Shown one piece after another: positions 25,592-35,237 of a DNA stretch of 64,000 nucleotides (positions are counted from its first letter, which is position 1; each line of letters begins with the position of its first letter). A program made the position numbers and the translations under genes. The notes under the pieces were generated by a model. That model ran no database searches. It had not been told where the DNA came from and saw only the letters and a program-made list of their open reading frames with translations. The DNA comes from Roseomonas marmotae (lineage in GTDB: Bacteria > Pseudomonadota > Alphaproteobacteria > Acetobacterales > Acetobacteraceae), in assembly GCF_017654485.1 (NCBI RefSeq), contig NZ_CP061091.1, positions 1,749,501 to 1,813,500 of the forward strand, read 5' to 3'.

Positions 25592-26272
25592 CTACATCTC
25601 CACCCATTGCCGCAGCAGGTTGTGGTAGGCGGCGGTCAGGGAGAGGACGCCGGGATGGTCGTCCGGCAGGTCGGCCCGCGCCTGACGGATGCCGTTGTCC
25701 AGTTCATAGAGCAGGCGCCGCTGCCCATCGTCCTTCACCATGGACTGCGTCCAGAAGAAGCTGGCCCAGCGGCTGCCGCGCGTCACGGGGGTGACGCTGT
25801 GCAGGCTGGTGGCGGGATAGAGCACGATGTCCCCGGCCGCCAGCTTCACCCGCTGGGTGCCGTAGGTGTCCTCGATCACCAGCTCGCCGCCGTCGTAGTC
25901 CTCGGGCGGGGTGAGGAAGAGGGTGGAGGAGACATCGGTCCGCAGCCGGCCGCCGCCGGGCACGTGGCGGATGGCATTGTCCACATGGGCACGGAAGGTC
26001 ATGCCGGTGTCATAGCGGTTGAACATCGGCGGATAGACCCGCAGCGGCAGCGCGGCGGCGTTGAAGGTCGGGTTGCGCCCCAGTGCGCGCAGCACCAGCT
26101 CGCCCAGTTCCCGCGCCTCGCGCGAGCCCTCCGGCACCTGCAGGTTCAGCTTGGCCGCGCTGGCCTGCTCCCCCGCCGTCACGCGCCCATCGATCCAGGC
26201 GGCGGCTTCCAGCACGGCGCGGCAATGCGCCACCTCGGCGGGGGTCAGCAACTGCGGGATGGTGATGAGCAT
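25592..26272 (-). CDS. piuC: PKHD-type Fe(II)/2-oxoglutarate hydroxylase (PiuC/YbiX family)
   Basis: 226 residues. The iron site is His96-x-Asp98 (FRAHVDNA) and His158 (SLHSVTP), with the 2-oxoglutarate-binding Arg168 ([11 protein letters not shown]). The C-terminal [21 protein letters not shown] is typical of YbiX/PiuC. These genes sit next to catecholate siderophore receptors and are iron regulated; the substrate is unknown. It lies 101 bp downstream of the TonB-dependent receptor on the same strand, so it is probably read from the same Fur-controlled promoter. Confidence 0.93.
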   Translation of the reverse strand: MLITIPQLLTPAEVAHCRAVLEAAAWIDGRVTAGEQASAAKLNLQVPEGSREARELGELVLRALGRNPTFNAAALPLRVYPPMFNRYDTGMTFRAHVDNAIRHVPGGGRLRTDVSSTLFLTPPEDYDGGELVIEDTYGTQRVKLAAGDIVLYPATSLHSVTPVTRGSRWASFFWTQSMVKDDGQRRLLYELDNGIRQARADLPDDHPGVLSLTAAYHNLLRQWVEM

Positions 26273-26373
26273 GGCGGTTCACTCGGCTGGGGGGCGGAAA
26301 CAGGGAAGGGGGGCAGCGCGTGGCGGCCCCCCTCCGGCTGCCCCGCGCCGTGGCGCGGGGATATGGCGGACGA

Positions 26374-28581
26374 TCAGAACTCGGCGGCGACCGAGACCAG
26401 CACGGTGCGGCCCGGGCTGGGCACCACGCGCCCGCCGAAGAGGGCGCTGTAGTTGACCTCATTCGTCAGGTTGTAGCCGTTCACCTGAACGCGGAGGCTG
26501 TCGTTGATCCGGTGGGAGATCACGGCATCCAGGCTGAAGTTCGAAGGCGCCTGGGCCGTATTCGCCGCATCCAGGAACACCTTGCTGCGCCAGGTGATGC
26601 CGCCGCCCACGGTCACGTTCATGGGCGTGTCGCGGTTGAAGTCATAGGTCGTCCAGAGCGCCGCCGCGTGCTTGGGCACGTACTGCACGCGCTTGCCGAC
26701 ATTGGCGGCGGTGGTGGATTCCGTCGTCTCGCTGTCCATCCAGGTGTAGTTGGCCAGCACGTTCCAGTCCGGCGTCACCCGGCCGGTCAGGCCCAGCTCG
26801 AAGCCCTGGTTGCGCTGCTTGTCGCTGGTCTGCGTCGCGTCGCCCGTGGCCGGGTCGGTCTGCAGCGAATTGTCCTTCTCGATGCGGTAGAGCGCGCCAT
26901 AGGCGCCGAGCCGGCCATCATCGAGCAGCCCGAACTTGGCGCCCAGTTCATAGATGGTGTTGCGCTCGGGCTTGAAGCCCTGGCGGAACTGCGTCACCGC
27001 CGCTGGGAAGGTGGTGAAGTAGGAACCCGGCGGGGTCGAGGAGGTGGAGTAGCTGGCGTAGTAGGTCTGGTCGCCCGTCGGCTCGAAGACCACGGCGACG
27101 CGCGGGTCCCAGACATCCACGTCGGACTTGATGTTGGTGCTGGCCGCCGCGCCGGGGGTACCGGCGGCGTAGTCGATCTCGTAACGGCTCCAGCGCAGGC
27201 CGCCGATCACGGAGAGTTCCGGCAGCAGCCACACCCGCTCATTGGCGAAGAGGCCGTAGCCCGTGGTCTTGGTGTCGCGGAAATTGGTCGCGTCGGTGCT
27301 GACGCTCTGGAGGATGTCCGTGCCGCCGCCATCGCGGATGCTGATCGCCGGGCGGGGAGAGGTGTAGGAGAAGCCGCGCCGCTCGAAATCCTCGTGCCAC
27401 AGGTCGAAGCCGGCGGTCAGCTCATGCCGCAGCGGCCCTGTGGTGAAGCGGGCGGTGGCGGTGGAGATGTTCTGGATCGACCAGTTCTTCTGCTTGTAGG
27501 GGCTGACGCCGCCGCCGAAGGAAACAGCCGGGTTTCCGCCGCGGAGGAAGGCGGCGGAGCAGGTGGCGTCGCAGGCGACCGGCGAGAAGGCGAAGTCGCG
27601 GTCATACCAGCCGACGCGGAAGTCGTTCGAGAGCGTCAGCCAGTCACTGACCTGATGGGAGAGGCGGGCGGTCAGCCGGTCCACCGTGACCTTGTCGCGG
27701 TCGTTGCCGGTGCCGTACCAGGTGCCGCGCGGCAGGCCCAGCTCGGTCGCCGGCACCGAAAGGAAGCCGGGACGCGAGATGACGGGAATGCCCGCATCGG
27801 TCGGCTGGTCGTATTCGTAGTGCAGGTAGTCGAGCGAGAAGGTGGTGTCGGTGCCCAGGCCGAAGGCGATGGAGGGCGCGAAGCCCCAGCGGTGGCCGCT
27901 CGGCGTGTCGCGGTCCACGGCGCTGTTGGACTGGCCCATCAGGTTCAGCCGGACGGCGCCGGTGTCGCTGAACTGGTAGTTCCCATCGGCGGTGAAGCGG
28001 GCGAAGGGACCCATGCCGCCCGTGGCCACGGCGCCGAGGCTGTTGCCGAGGCGCGGCAGGCGGGTGTTGATGGCCACGCCGCCGCCGACCGAGCCGGTGC
28101 CCAGCGCATAGCCCGAGGGGCCCATCATCACCGCGACATCTTCATAGGTGAAGGCATCGCGCTGATAGGCGCCGAAGTCCCGCAGGCCATCGACATAGAT
28201 GTCGTTCTGGGCGCTGAAGCCGCGGATGCGGAACTGGTCGCCGGAGACGCCGCCATTGCCCTCGCCGGCGCTCATGGTGATGCCGGGGACGTTACGCAGC
28301 GCCTCTTCCAGCGTGGTGACGTTCTGCTGCTCCAGCACCTCGCGTGGGACAACGTTGATGACCTGCGGCGTGTCCTGCACCGTGCCGGACAGGCGGTTCA
28401 CCGGCACGGCGCGCTGCAGCGTATTGGCGGGCGCGCTGCCCTGCACCTCGACGGTCGGCAGCATGACCGGCCCCTCGGCGGCCGCGCCCTGTGCTTCGGC
28501 CGTGCCGGGAAGCGCCATCGCGACGCCTGCCATCAGCGCCGCCTGGGAAACCGTGCCGGTCAGACTCTGCCGCCTGCTCAT
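26374..28581 (-). CDS. TonB-dependent catecholate-type siderophore receptor
   Basis: 735 residues. Signal peptide to about residue 31 (ending GTAEAQ), then a plug domain (VQDTPQVINVVPREVLEQQN, LRNVPGITMSAGEGN) and a 22-strand barrel ending in the outer-membrane C-terminal Phe (VSVAAEF). It imports ferric siderophores, in the Fiu/FepA-like group judged by the piuC partner. The ATG at 28581 is preceded by GAGG. A strong Fur box lies 19 bp upstream. An imelysin gene is divergent from it. Confidence 0.95.
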   Translation of the reverse strand: MSRRQSLTGTVSQAALMAGVAMALPGTAEAQGAAAEGPVMLPTVEVQGSAPANTLQRAVPVNRLSGTVQDTPQVINVVPREVLEQQNVTTLEEALRNVPGITMSAGEGNGGVSGDQFRIRGFSAQNDIYVDGLRDFGAYQRDAFTYEDVAVMMGPSGYALGTGSVGGGVAINTRLPRLGNSLGAVATGGMGPFARFTADGNYQFSDTGAVRLNLMGQSNSAVDRDTPSGHRWGFAPSIAFGLGTDTTFSLDYLHYEYDQPTDAGIPVISRPGFLSVPATELGLPRGTWYGTGNDRDKVTVDRLTARLSHQVSDWLTLSNDFRVGWYDRDFAFSPVACDATCSAAFLRGGNPAVSFGGGVSPYKQKNWSIQNISTATARFTTGPLRHELTAGFDLWHEDFERRGFSYTSPRPAISIRDGGGTDILQSVSTDATNFRDTKTTGYGLFANERVWLLPELSVIGGLRWSRYEIDYAAGTPGAAASTNIKSDVDVWDPRVAVVFEPTGDQTYYASYSTSSTPPGSYFTTFPAAVTQFRQGFKPERNTIYELGAKFGLLDDGRLGAYGALYRIEKDNSLQTDPATGDATQTSDKQRNQGFELGLTGRVTPDWNVLANYTWMDSETTESTTAANVGKRVQYVPKHAAALWTTYDFNRDTPMNVTVGGGITWRSKVFLDAANTAQAPSNFSLDAVISHRINDSLRVQVNGYNLTNEVNYSALFGGRVVPSPGRTVLVSVAAEF

Positions 28582-28599
28582 GGGAACCTCGACTCAATT

Positions 28600-28618
28600 A
28601 AGAATGATTTTCATTATG
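28600..28618 (-). promoter_or_regulatory. Fur box upstream of the TonB-dependent receptor
   Basis: The 19 bases match 15 of 19 positions of the palindromic Fur consensus GATAATGATAATCATTATC, with the core AATGAT-TT-TCATTAT intact. A/T-rich sequence in a GC-rich region marks the promoter. Lying 19-37 bp before the ATG, it would block transcription of the receptor and piuC when iron is plentiful. It also lies 226 bp upstream of the divergent imelysin gene. Confidence 0.85.
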
Positions 28619-28843
28619 ATTTTCACGTCGGAACGTCAACCTGAAGGCGGCGGATCGGCTGCACTGTGGCGGCCAGGCCACGCCAGGGCCTCCAGCCGTG
28701 CCGGCAGGCCTGCGAATCCAGAGGCTTGACCTCTCAACCGCTCGGCCTTGGCCGGAGGCTGTGGCATGCTAAAGCGGGGATGCCGGCCACCGGCACCTCC
28801 GCCACGCCTGCGCCGCGCGGCCGCCCTATGTCCGGAGCGCTCC

Positions 28844-29917
28844 ATGCATCGCCGCCTGCTGCTCGCCGCATCCGCCTCGCTGCTGGCCATGCCCGCGATG
28901 GCCGCGCCCGATGAGGCCGGCTACCGCGCCCTGAACAGGGCGGTGGTGGAAGGGGCGGTGCTGCCGGGCTACCGCGCCTTCGCCGCCGCCGCCACCGCCT
29001 TCGCCGCGACCTTGGCGGCCCTGGCCAAGGCGCCGGCCGACCCCGCCGCCCTACAGGCGGCACGGCAGGGTTGGATGGAGGCGATGCTGGCCTGGCAGGG
29101 CGTGCGATACCTGCGCTTCGGCCCCGCCGAACTGTTCAGCCGCCACCAGCGCGTGCAGGTCTGGCCCGACCCGCGCGACGCCGTTGGCCGTGACCTGAGC
29201 GAGGCCATTGCCCGGCGGGACGCGGCGCTGCTGGATGTGCGGCCGGAATCCCTCTCCAACGTCGCGGTGCTCGGCCTTCCGGCCGCCGAGCGGTTGCTCT
29301 TCGGCGATGCCGCGGCGGCACGGCTGGCGGCAGGGGATGCCGAGGCGGCCTATCGCGCGGCCCTGCTGGGGGCCATCGGCGCCACCCAGGCGGCCATCGG
29401 CCGGGACATGCTGGAGGGCTGGACCGCCGGCCCCAACCCCTATGCCGCCGTGATGATCGAGCCGCGCCCTCCTTATAATGAGCCGAAGGACGCGACGATG
29501 GAGCTGCTCCGCGCGCTGTATGGCGCGCTGGACGCGGTGGCGTCGCGGAAACTGACCGAGGCCCTGACCACCGGTCAGCCGCAGCGGCTGGAGGCCTGGC
29601 GCTCGGAACTGTCGGGGCGCTGCCTGCTGGCCACCCTGGCGGCGGCGCGGCTGATGTTCCGCAGCGGCTTCGCGGCCACGCTGGAGAAGGACGGGCAGGG
29701 GGAGCTGGCGGCCCGGATATCCGAGGGCTTCGACCAGGTCATCGCCACCGCCACCGCCCTGTCCATGCCGATCGAGCAGGCACTGGGGGAGCCGGCCGGC
29801 AGGGCCGGGCTGCAGAGCCTGCAACGGCAGGCCGTGGCGCTGCGCGACCTCCTGGCCGAGCGCCTGCCGCCGGCACTCGGCCTGCCTTCCCCGGTCACAA
29901 GTCTGGAAGCCAATTAA
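28844..29917 (+). CDS. imelysin-family (M75-like) periplasmic protein
   Basis: 357 residues from ATG 28844 (GGAG upstream), with a signal peptide ending near residue 21 (AMPAMAA). The fold is recognised from LAWQGVRYLRFGPAELFSRHQRVQVWPD, LGLPAAERLLFG and the second helical repeat. In the canonical family the last segment is GxHxxE; here it is Gly144-Leu-Pro146-Ala-Ala-Glu149, so the His is replaced by Pro. Imelysins take part in periplasmic or outer-membrane iron handling. The position divergent to a Fur-controlled siderophore receptor agrees with iron uptake. Peptidase activity is doubtful. Confidence 0.85.
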   Translation: MHRRLLLAASASLLAMPAMAAPDEAGYRALNRAVVEGAVLPGYRAFAAAATAFAATLAALAKAPADPAALQAARQGWMEAMLAWQGVRYLRFGPAELFSRHQRVQVWPDPRDAVGRDLSEAIARRDAALLDVRPESLSNVAVLGLPAAERLLFGDAAAARLAAGDAEAAYRAALLGAIGATQAAIGRDMLEGWTAGPNPYAAVMIEPRPPYNEPKDATMELLRALYGALDAVASRKLTEALTTGQPQRLEAWRSELSGRCLLATLAAARLMFRSGFAATLEKDGQGELAARISEGFDQVIATATALSMPIEQALGEPAGRAGLQSLQRQAVALRDLLAERLPPALGLPSPVTSLEAN

Positions 29918-29962
29918 AGCCACCTCTGGACAGCGCCGCGCCTGGGGCGCAGGAGGCGCGCC

Positions 29963-30589
29963 ATGTCACATGAGGATAAGGGGCTTGAGGCCCTGTTCAG
30001 TGGTTACCGGCAGTTCCGCCAGACCGTCTGGCCGGAGCGGCGGAAGGTGTTCGAGGATCTGGCGCGCAATGGGCAGAGCCCGCAGGCCCTCGTGATCAGC
30101 TGCTCCGACAGCCGGGTGGACCCCGCCATGGTCTTCGGCGCCGGGCCGGGGGAACTCTTTATCATCCGCAACGTCGCCAATCTGGTACCGCCCTACTCCC
30201 CGGACGGCGACCATCACGGCACCTCGGCCGGGCTGGAATTCGCGGTGCGGGTGCTGGAAGTGCCGCGCATCATCGTGCTGGGCCATGCCATGTGCGGCGG
30301 CGTGCATGCCCTGTTGAACGGCTTCCCCGAGAGTGCGCGGGACTTCGTGGCGCCCTGGATGCGCATCGCCAATGAGGCGCGCAGCCGCGCCCTGGCCTGC
30401 GAGCCCGCCGATGCGCAAACCGCCTGCGAACAAGAAACCGTGAAGCTCTCGCTCCGGAACATCATGACCTTCCCCTGGGTCGCTGAGCGGGTGGAACAGC
30501 AGAAGCTGAAGCTTCACGGTGGCAGTTTCGATATTCGGACCGGTTTGCTGACGATCCTGAAAGATGACGGAAACTTTCACCCCGCCTGA
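29963..30589 (+). CDS. beta-class carbonic anhydrase
   Basis: 208 residues. Zinc ligands Cys47, His108 and Cys111 and the Asp49/Arg51 dyad (SCSDSRVDP, GHAMCGGV) are all present, with IIRNVANLVPPY and HGTSAGLEFAV. It interconverts CO2 and bicarbonate in the cytoplasm. Ribosome binding site AGGAGG. It starts 45 bp after the imelysin gene on the same strand and may be read through from it. Confidence 0.96.
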   Translation: MSHEDKGLEALFSGYRQFRQTVWPERRKVFEDLARNGQSPQALVISCSDSRVDPAMVFGAGPGELFIIRNVANLVPPYSPDGDHHGTSAGLEFAVRVLEVPRIIVLGHAMCGGVHALLNGFPESARDFVAPWMRIANEARSRALACEPADAQTACEQETVKLSLRNIMTFPWVAERVEQQKLKLHGGSFDIRTGLLTILKDDGNFHPA

Positions 30590-30688
30590 GGATTGCGGGT
30601 TCGCTTGCCCTCTTTGCGGCATGGGATTGCCGCAACTCTGCCGTGGCTTAGGTGTTGGCTGGCAGCTTGAACGAGGGGAATAATTACT

Positions 30689-32224
30689 GTGAACCGCCGT
30701 GATGCCTTGCTGGGAGCCATCGCTCTGTCCACCATGTTCGTGGCGGAGGAAACGGCGCACCTGTCCGAGGCGCAGGCGCAGGCAGCGCCGGGCGAGATGC
30801 CTTTCGACTCCAATACCGTGCGGGAGATGGCGCGGAAGCTGGCGGCCGAACCCTATAAGGCACCGAGCGAGGACCTGCCCGCCCCCTTCAACGATCTGGG
30901 CTACGACCAGTACCGGGACATCCGCTACCGTCCCGACCGCGCGCTCTGGGCGCCGGAGAATCTGCCTTTCCAGATGCAGCTGTTCCACCGCGGTTTCCTC
31001 TACAAGCCGCGGGTCGATATGTTCGAGGTCGCCAACGGGGTGGCGCGGCCGATCCGATTCAACCGCGATCTCTTCAGCTATCAGAACATGCAGCCGCCGC
31101 CGCCGGATCAGGATCTCGGCTTCGCCGGCTTCCGCCTGCACGGGCCGATCAACCGGGCGGACTACTATGACGAGATCTGCGCCTTCCTCGGCGCCAGCTA
31201 TTTCCGCGCGCTGGGCAAGGGGCATATCTATGGCCTTTCCGCGCGCGGGCTGGCGCTGAACACGGCCGACCCGAAGGGCGAGGAATTCCCGGTCTTCCGC
31301 AGCTTCTGGGTGGAGCGCCCGCGGGAGGGCGTGAATGCCATCACCGTGCATGCACTGCTAGACAGCCCCTCCTGCGCCGCGGCCTTCCGCTTTGCCGTCC
31401 GCCCCGGGCCGACCACGATCTTCGATGTGGAATGCACCATCTTCCCGCGCACGGACCTCACCACCGCCGGGATCGCGCCGCTGACCAGCATGTTCTGGTT
31501 CTCGCCGCTGAACCGCACCGGGCGGGACGACTGGCGGCCGGCGGTGCATGACAGCGACGGGCTGCTGATCCTGACCGGGCGGGGGGAGCGCATCTGGCGC
31601 CCGCTGAACAATCCGCGCAACCTCGAAATATCGATCTTCAGCGACGTGAATCCGCGCGGCTACGGGCTGATGCAGCGCCGCCGCGACTTCGCGAGCTATG
31701 AGGACCTGGAAGCCCGCTACGAGAAGCGGCCGAGCCTGTGGATCGAGCCGATCGGTGACTGGGGAGAGGGCGCGGTGCACCTGGTGGAGATCCCCACCAG
31801 CACGGAGATCCACGACAATGTCGTCGTCTTCTGGCGCCCCAAGGACCCGCTGAAGGCCAAGGGCGAATATCGCTACACCTTCCGCATGCACTGGTGCGAC
31901 GAGGCGCCGGTGGACCCGGGCCTGGCGCGCATCACCGCCGTCCATTCCGGTGCCGGGACACGGCCGGGCCTGCGCTACTTCGTGCTGGACGCGGTGGGCG
32001 GCGCGCTGCGCGACCTGCCGGCGGATGCCAAGCCGCAGCTGGATGTCAGCGCCAGCCGGGGCGAGATCCTCAATCCAGTGGTCTATCGCAACCCCGAGAC
32101 CGGCGGATGGCGCATCGCCTTCGAGCTGGCACCGGGAGATGCGCGCAGCATCGAGTTGCGCGCCCAGCTCCGGCAGGGTGAGCAGCCCCTGGCCGAGACC
32201 TGGCTCTATCGATGGACGGCGTGA
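30689..32224 (+). CDS. opgG: periplasmic glucan biosynthesis protein (OpgG/OpgD family)
   Basis: 511 residues from a GTG start with GAGGGG upstream. The N-terminus NRRDALLGAIALS is a twin-arginine-like signal. The mature protein follows the MdoG family (FNDLGYDQYRDIRYRPDRALW, FQMQLFHRGFLYKPRV, GASYFRALGKGHIYGLSARGLA, LTSMFWFSPLNRTGRDDWRP). It builds or branches osmoregulated periplasmic glucans made by OpgH. The twin-arginine feature is closer to OpgD than OpgG of E. coli, but the pairing with opgH favours OpgG. The last 13 bp overlap the opgH start. Confidence 0.93.
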   Translation: MNRRDALLGAIALSTMFVAEETAHLSEAQAQAAPGEMPFDSNTVREMARKLAAEPYKAPSEDLPAPFNDLGYDQYRDIRYRPDRALWAPENLPFQMQLFHRGFLYKPRVDMFEVANGVARPIRFNRDLFSYQNMQPPPPDQDLGFAGFRLHGPINRADYYDEICAFLGASYFRALGKGHIYGLSARGLALNTADPKGEEFPVFRSFWVERPREGVNAITVHALLDSPSCAAAFRFAVRPGPTTIFDVECTIFPRTDLTTAGIAPLTSMFWFSPLNRTGRDDWRPAVHDSDGLLILTGRGERIWRPLNNPRNLEISIFSDVNPRGYGLMQRRRDFASYEDLEARYEKRPSLWIEPIGDWGEGAVHLVEIPTSTEIHDNVVVFWRPKDPLKAKGEYRYTFRMHWCDEAPVDPGLARITAVHSGAGTRPGLRYFVLDAVGGALRDLPADAKPQLDVSASRGEILNPVVYRNPETGGWRIAFELAPGDARSIELRAQLRQGEQPLAETWLYRWTA

Positions 32225-34368
32225 GCACCACCGAGCAGGCGCGGCCACGCACGGCCTGGCGGGCCCTGCCGCCTGAGGCACCGCTGGAGATGCCCGTGCA
32301 GTCCCTGCGCGCGCGCCCGGCGCGGCGCGCGGGAGGGCTGCCATCCCGCCCCATGGCCAGTTGGCTGCGGCGGCTGCTGGTGATCGGCGGCGCCATTCTG
32401 CTGACGCTCTTCGCGGCGCGGGAGATGTCGCTGGTGCTGAACAGCGGCAAGCCGACGGTGCTGGAGGGCGTCGTGCTCGTCCTCTTCGTCGTGCTGTTCG
32501 CCTGGATCGCGCTGTCCTTCGTCAGCGCGCTCTGCGGCTTCGTGCGATTGCTGCTGGGGCCGGACCGCAGGCTGGGCATCGCGCCGGATGGGCCGCCCCC
32601 CATGCCGAGCGGCATCACGGCCCTGCTGATGCCCACCTACAATGAAGACCCCAGCCGCGTGATGGCGGGGCTTCAGGCGATCCATGCCTCGCTGACGACG
32701 GCGGGGGCGATGGACCGCTTCCATATCTTCATCCTCAGCGACAGCACCGACCCCGCCGCCTGGATCGCCGAGGAAGCCGCCTTCCTGGACCTGCGCCGCC
32801 GCACGGGCGACGAGGAGCACATCTTCTACCGCCGCCGCCCCAAGAACACGGAGCGCAAGGCGGGCAATATCGCCGAATGGGTGCGCCGCTGGGGCGCGGC
32901 CTATCCGCAGATGCTGATCCTGGACGCCGACAGCGTGATGGAGGCCGACACCATCCTGCGCCTGGCGGATGCGATGGAGCGGCACGAGGATGTCGGGCTG
33001 ATCCAGACCCTGCCGATCATCACCGGCGGCAGCACGCTCTTTGCCCGGATGCAGCAATTCGCCGGGCGGGTCTATGGCCCGCTGATCGCCGAGGGCATCG
33101 CCTGGTGGCACGGGGCGGAGGGCAACTACTGGGGCCATAACGCCATCATCCGCACCGAGGCCTTCGCCAGCGCGGCGGGGCTGCCGGAACTGCGGGGCCG
33201 CAAGCCCTGGGGCGGCCATATCATGAGCCACGACTTCGTCGAGGCCGCGCTGATGCGCCGCGCCGGATGGGCCATCCACATGGTGCCCTGGCTGCGCGGC
33301 AGCTACGAGGAAAGCCCGCCCTCCCTGATGGACCTGGCAGTGCGCGACCGCCGCTGGTGCCAGGGCAACCTGCAGCACATGGCCGTGCTGCCGACGCGTG
33401 GGCTGCACTGGGTCAGCCGCCTGCATCTGATGACCGGCATCGGCAGCTATATCACCGCGCCGATCTGGCTGCTCTTCCTGATCGCAGGCGTGCTGCTCTC
33501 CCTGCAGTCCCGCTTCATCCGGCCGGAATATTTCCCTGCTGGGCCAAGTCTCTTCCCGGAATGGCCGACGGTCGATCCGGTGCGCGCCATGTGGCTGTTC
33601 ATCGGCACCATGTCGCTGCTGCTGGCGCCCAAGCTGATGTCCTGGATCGCGCTGCTGTTCCATCCGCGTGACCGGCGCGGCTGCGGCGGCGCCTTCCGCA
33701 CGCTGATCTCGATGCTGCTGGAGACGGTGATCGCCGGATTGATGGCGCCGGTGACCATGCTGACGCAGTCCAACGACGTGCTCTCCATCCTGATGGGGCG
33801 GGATTCCGGCTGGTCGGCCCAGCGGCGCGACGATGGCAGCATGCCGTTCGGCGAGATCGTGAAGCTCTACTGGCGGCACACGGTCTTCGGCCTGGGCTTC
33901 GGCGTCATCGCCTGGATGGTCTCCCCCTATCTGGCGCTCTGGATGTCGCCGGTCGTGCTGGGCCTCGCCCTGGCCATTCCGCTGGCGGCGCTCACCGCCC
34001 GGCGGGATATCGGGATGGGCCTGCGCCGCATCGGCCTGCTGCTGGTGCCGGAGGAGACGGAGACGCCGCGCGTGCTGACCGATGCCCTGGCCTTCCGTCG
34101 CCAGCGGGCGGATGCACCGGCGCTGCCCGGCCCGGCCGCGTTGTTCCGGGAACCCGCGCTGTTGGAAGCGCACCGGCGGATGCTGCCGGCCCCGCGCCGC
34201 CCTCGCCAGGATCCCTTCGACCCCGCGCTGCTGGTCGGCCTCGCCAAGGCGGAGGAGGCGGAGAGCCTGGAGGAAGCGCTGCGCGGCCTGAACCGGGCCG
34301 AACTGGCGGCGGTGCTGGGGGACGCGCGCGGCCTTTCCCGACTCAGCGCCCTGTCTTCGGCGGGGTGA
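32212..34368 (+). CDS. opgH: glucans biosynthesis glucosyltransferase
   Basis: 718 residues, a GT2 membrane glucosyltransferase. Two N-terminal membrane segments (about 50-68 and 82-110) precede the catalytic domain with MPTYNED, DADSVME and the RRWCQGN product-binding motif, then about five or six C-terminal membrane helices. It polymerises the beta-glucan backbone from UDP-glucose and moves it into the periplasm. ATG 32212 lies inside the opgG end, so the pair is translationally coupled. Confidence 0.95.
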   Translation: MDGVSTTEQARPRTAWRALPPEAPLEMPVQSLRARPARRAGGLPSRPMASWLRRLLVIGGAILLTLFAAREMSLVLNSGKPTVLEGVVLVLFVVLFAWIALSFVSALCGFVRLLLGPDRRLGIAPDGPPPMPSGITALLMPTYNEDPSRVMAGLQAIHASLTTAGAMDRFHIFILSDSTDPAAWIAEEAAFLDLRRRTGDEEHIFYRRRPKNTERKAGNIAEWVRRWGAAYPQMLILDADSVMEADTILRLADAMERHEDVGLIQTLPIITGGSTLFARMQQFAGRVYGPLIAEGIAWWHGAEGNYWGHNAIIRTEAFASAAGLPELRGRKPWGGHIMSHDFVEAALMRRAGWAIHMVPWLRGSYEESPPSLMDLAVRDRRWCQGNLQHMAVLPTRGLHWVSRLHLMTGIGSYITAPIWLLFLIAGVLLSLQSRFIRPEYFPAGPSLFPEWPTVDPVRAMWLFIGTMSLLLAPKLMSWIALLFHPRDRRGCGGAFRTLISMLLETVIAGLMAPVTMLTQSNDVLSILMGRDSGWSAQRRDDGSMPFGEIVKLYWRHTVFGLGFGVIAWMVSPYLALWMSPVVLGLALAIPLAALTARRDIGMGLRRIGLLLVPEETETPRVLTDALAFRRQRADAPALPGPAALFREPALLEAHRRMLPAPRRPRQDPFDPALLVGLAKAEEAESLEEALRGLNRAELAAVLGDARGLSRLSALSSAG

Positions 34369-34372
34369 GGCC

Positions 34373-34744
34373 ATGCCCGGGTTGATCCTGGGCTGGCTGC
34401 TGGACCGGCAGGACCGGGCAACGCTGCTGCGGCACTTCCCGCCAGCCTATCCGCGCGTCGTGGCCGACCATGTGACGCTGCAATCCGGCCTGCCCGCCGG
34501 CACGCCGCTGCCGGTGGAGACGGATGGCTGTGTCGTCGGCATCGCCGATGACGGGGCGAGGGTGCAGGCGCTGGTGGTGGAGATCGGCGGCACCACCGAC
34601 CGGCCGGATGGCTCCACCTATCACATTACCTGGTCACTGGCGGGCAGGCGCAAGGCGGTGGAGAGCAACGACGTCATCCGCCGCCATGGCTGGCGTCCGG
34701 TGGCGCGCCGGCCCGTCCGGCTGGAGCCTGGCCGGATCGGCTGA
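34373..34744 (+). CDS. small protein with two HxT motifs (2H-phosphoesterase-like?)
   Basis: 123 residues, starting 4 bp after the opgH stop. Two motifs His33-Val-Thr-Leu and His84-Ile-Thr-Trp, each preceded by a beta-strand pattern, resemble the paired HxT/S of 2H cyclic phosphodiesterases. The spacing of 51 residues is shorter than in LigT or plant CPDase. No signal peptide or membrane segment. I do not recognise a named family. Coupling to opgGH may be only positional. A small RNA- or nucleotide-processing role is speculation based on the motifs. Confidence 0.55.
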   Translation: MPGLILGWLLDRQDRATLLRHFPPAYPRVVADHVTLQSGLPAGTPLPVETDGCVVGIADDGARVQALVVEIGGTTDRPDGSTYHITWSLAGRRKAVESNDVIRRHGWRPVARRPVRLEPGRIG

Positions 34745-34751
34745 GGCGGGC

Positions 34752-35237
34752 TCAGCCGGCGGCGGCTGCAGGGTTCTCCCCGGTCAGGCCCAGGCGGCGC
34801 AGCGCGGCGATCGAACGTTCCGCCGAGACATGGTGGATGAAGATGCCGCCCTTCTTCTCCCATCCCTCCCGCGCCGAGGCGCGGTCATCCACCAGGACAT
34901 GGCCGGGGGCGGACCAGCGCGGCTTCTCCCGGCTCATGCAGGTGATGATGGGCACATGCGCCCCCAGCATCCGCGCCACCCAGCGCTTCTTCTGCTGGGG
35001 TGCCCAGCTTCCCAGGGGCAGCCCGGTCAGGATGGTCGGGTGGTGCGGGGCGCAGAACTGCCAGAGCAGCTCTGCATCTTCCATGAATTCCAGGGTCTCG
35101 AAGAAGCGTGGCGCGCGGGCCAGGGCGCTCCACATGGTCTTCAGCGGCAGGTCCTCCGGCCGCTTTCCTGTCACCTGCCGAACGCCATGGTCGAAATCGG
35201 CCAATACGCCATCGAGATCGAGGAACAGCTTCATCAT
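34752..35237 (-). CDS. HAD-superfamily 5'-nucleotidase-like protein (NT5C type)
   Basis: 161 residues. HAD motif I is FLDLDGVLADFD near the N-terminus, motif II the Thr of TILTGLPLGSW, and motif III/IV GHVLVDDRASAREGWEKKGG. The compact size matches prokaryotic 5'(3')-deoxyribonucleotidases. It would dephosphorylate a nucleotide or similar phosphomonoester. Two adjacent ATGs are possible (35237, 35234). Convergent with the HxT-motif gene, with 7 bp between stops. Confidence 0.8.
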   Translation of the reverse strand: MMKLFLDLDGVLADFDHGVRQVTGKRPEDLPLKTMWSALARAPRFFETLEFMEDAELLWQFCAPHHPTILTGLPLGSWAPQQKKRWVARMLGAHVPIITCMSREKPRWSAPGHVLVDDRASAREGWEKKGGIFIHHVSAERSIAALRRLGLTGENPAAAAG

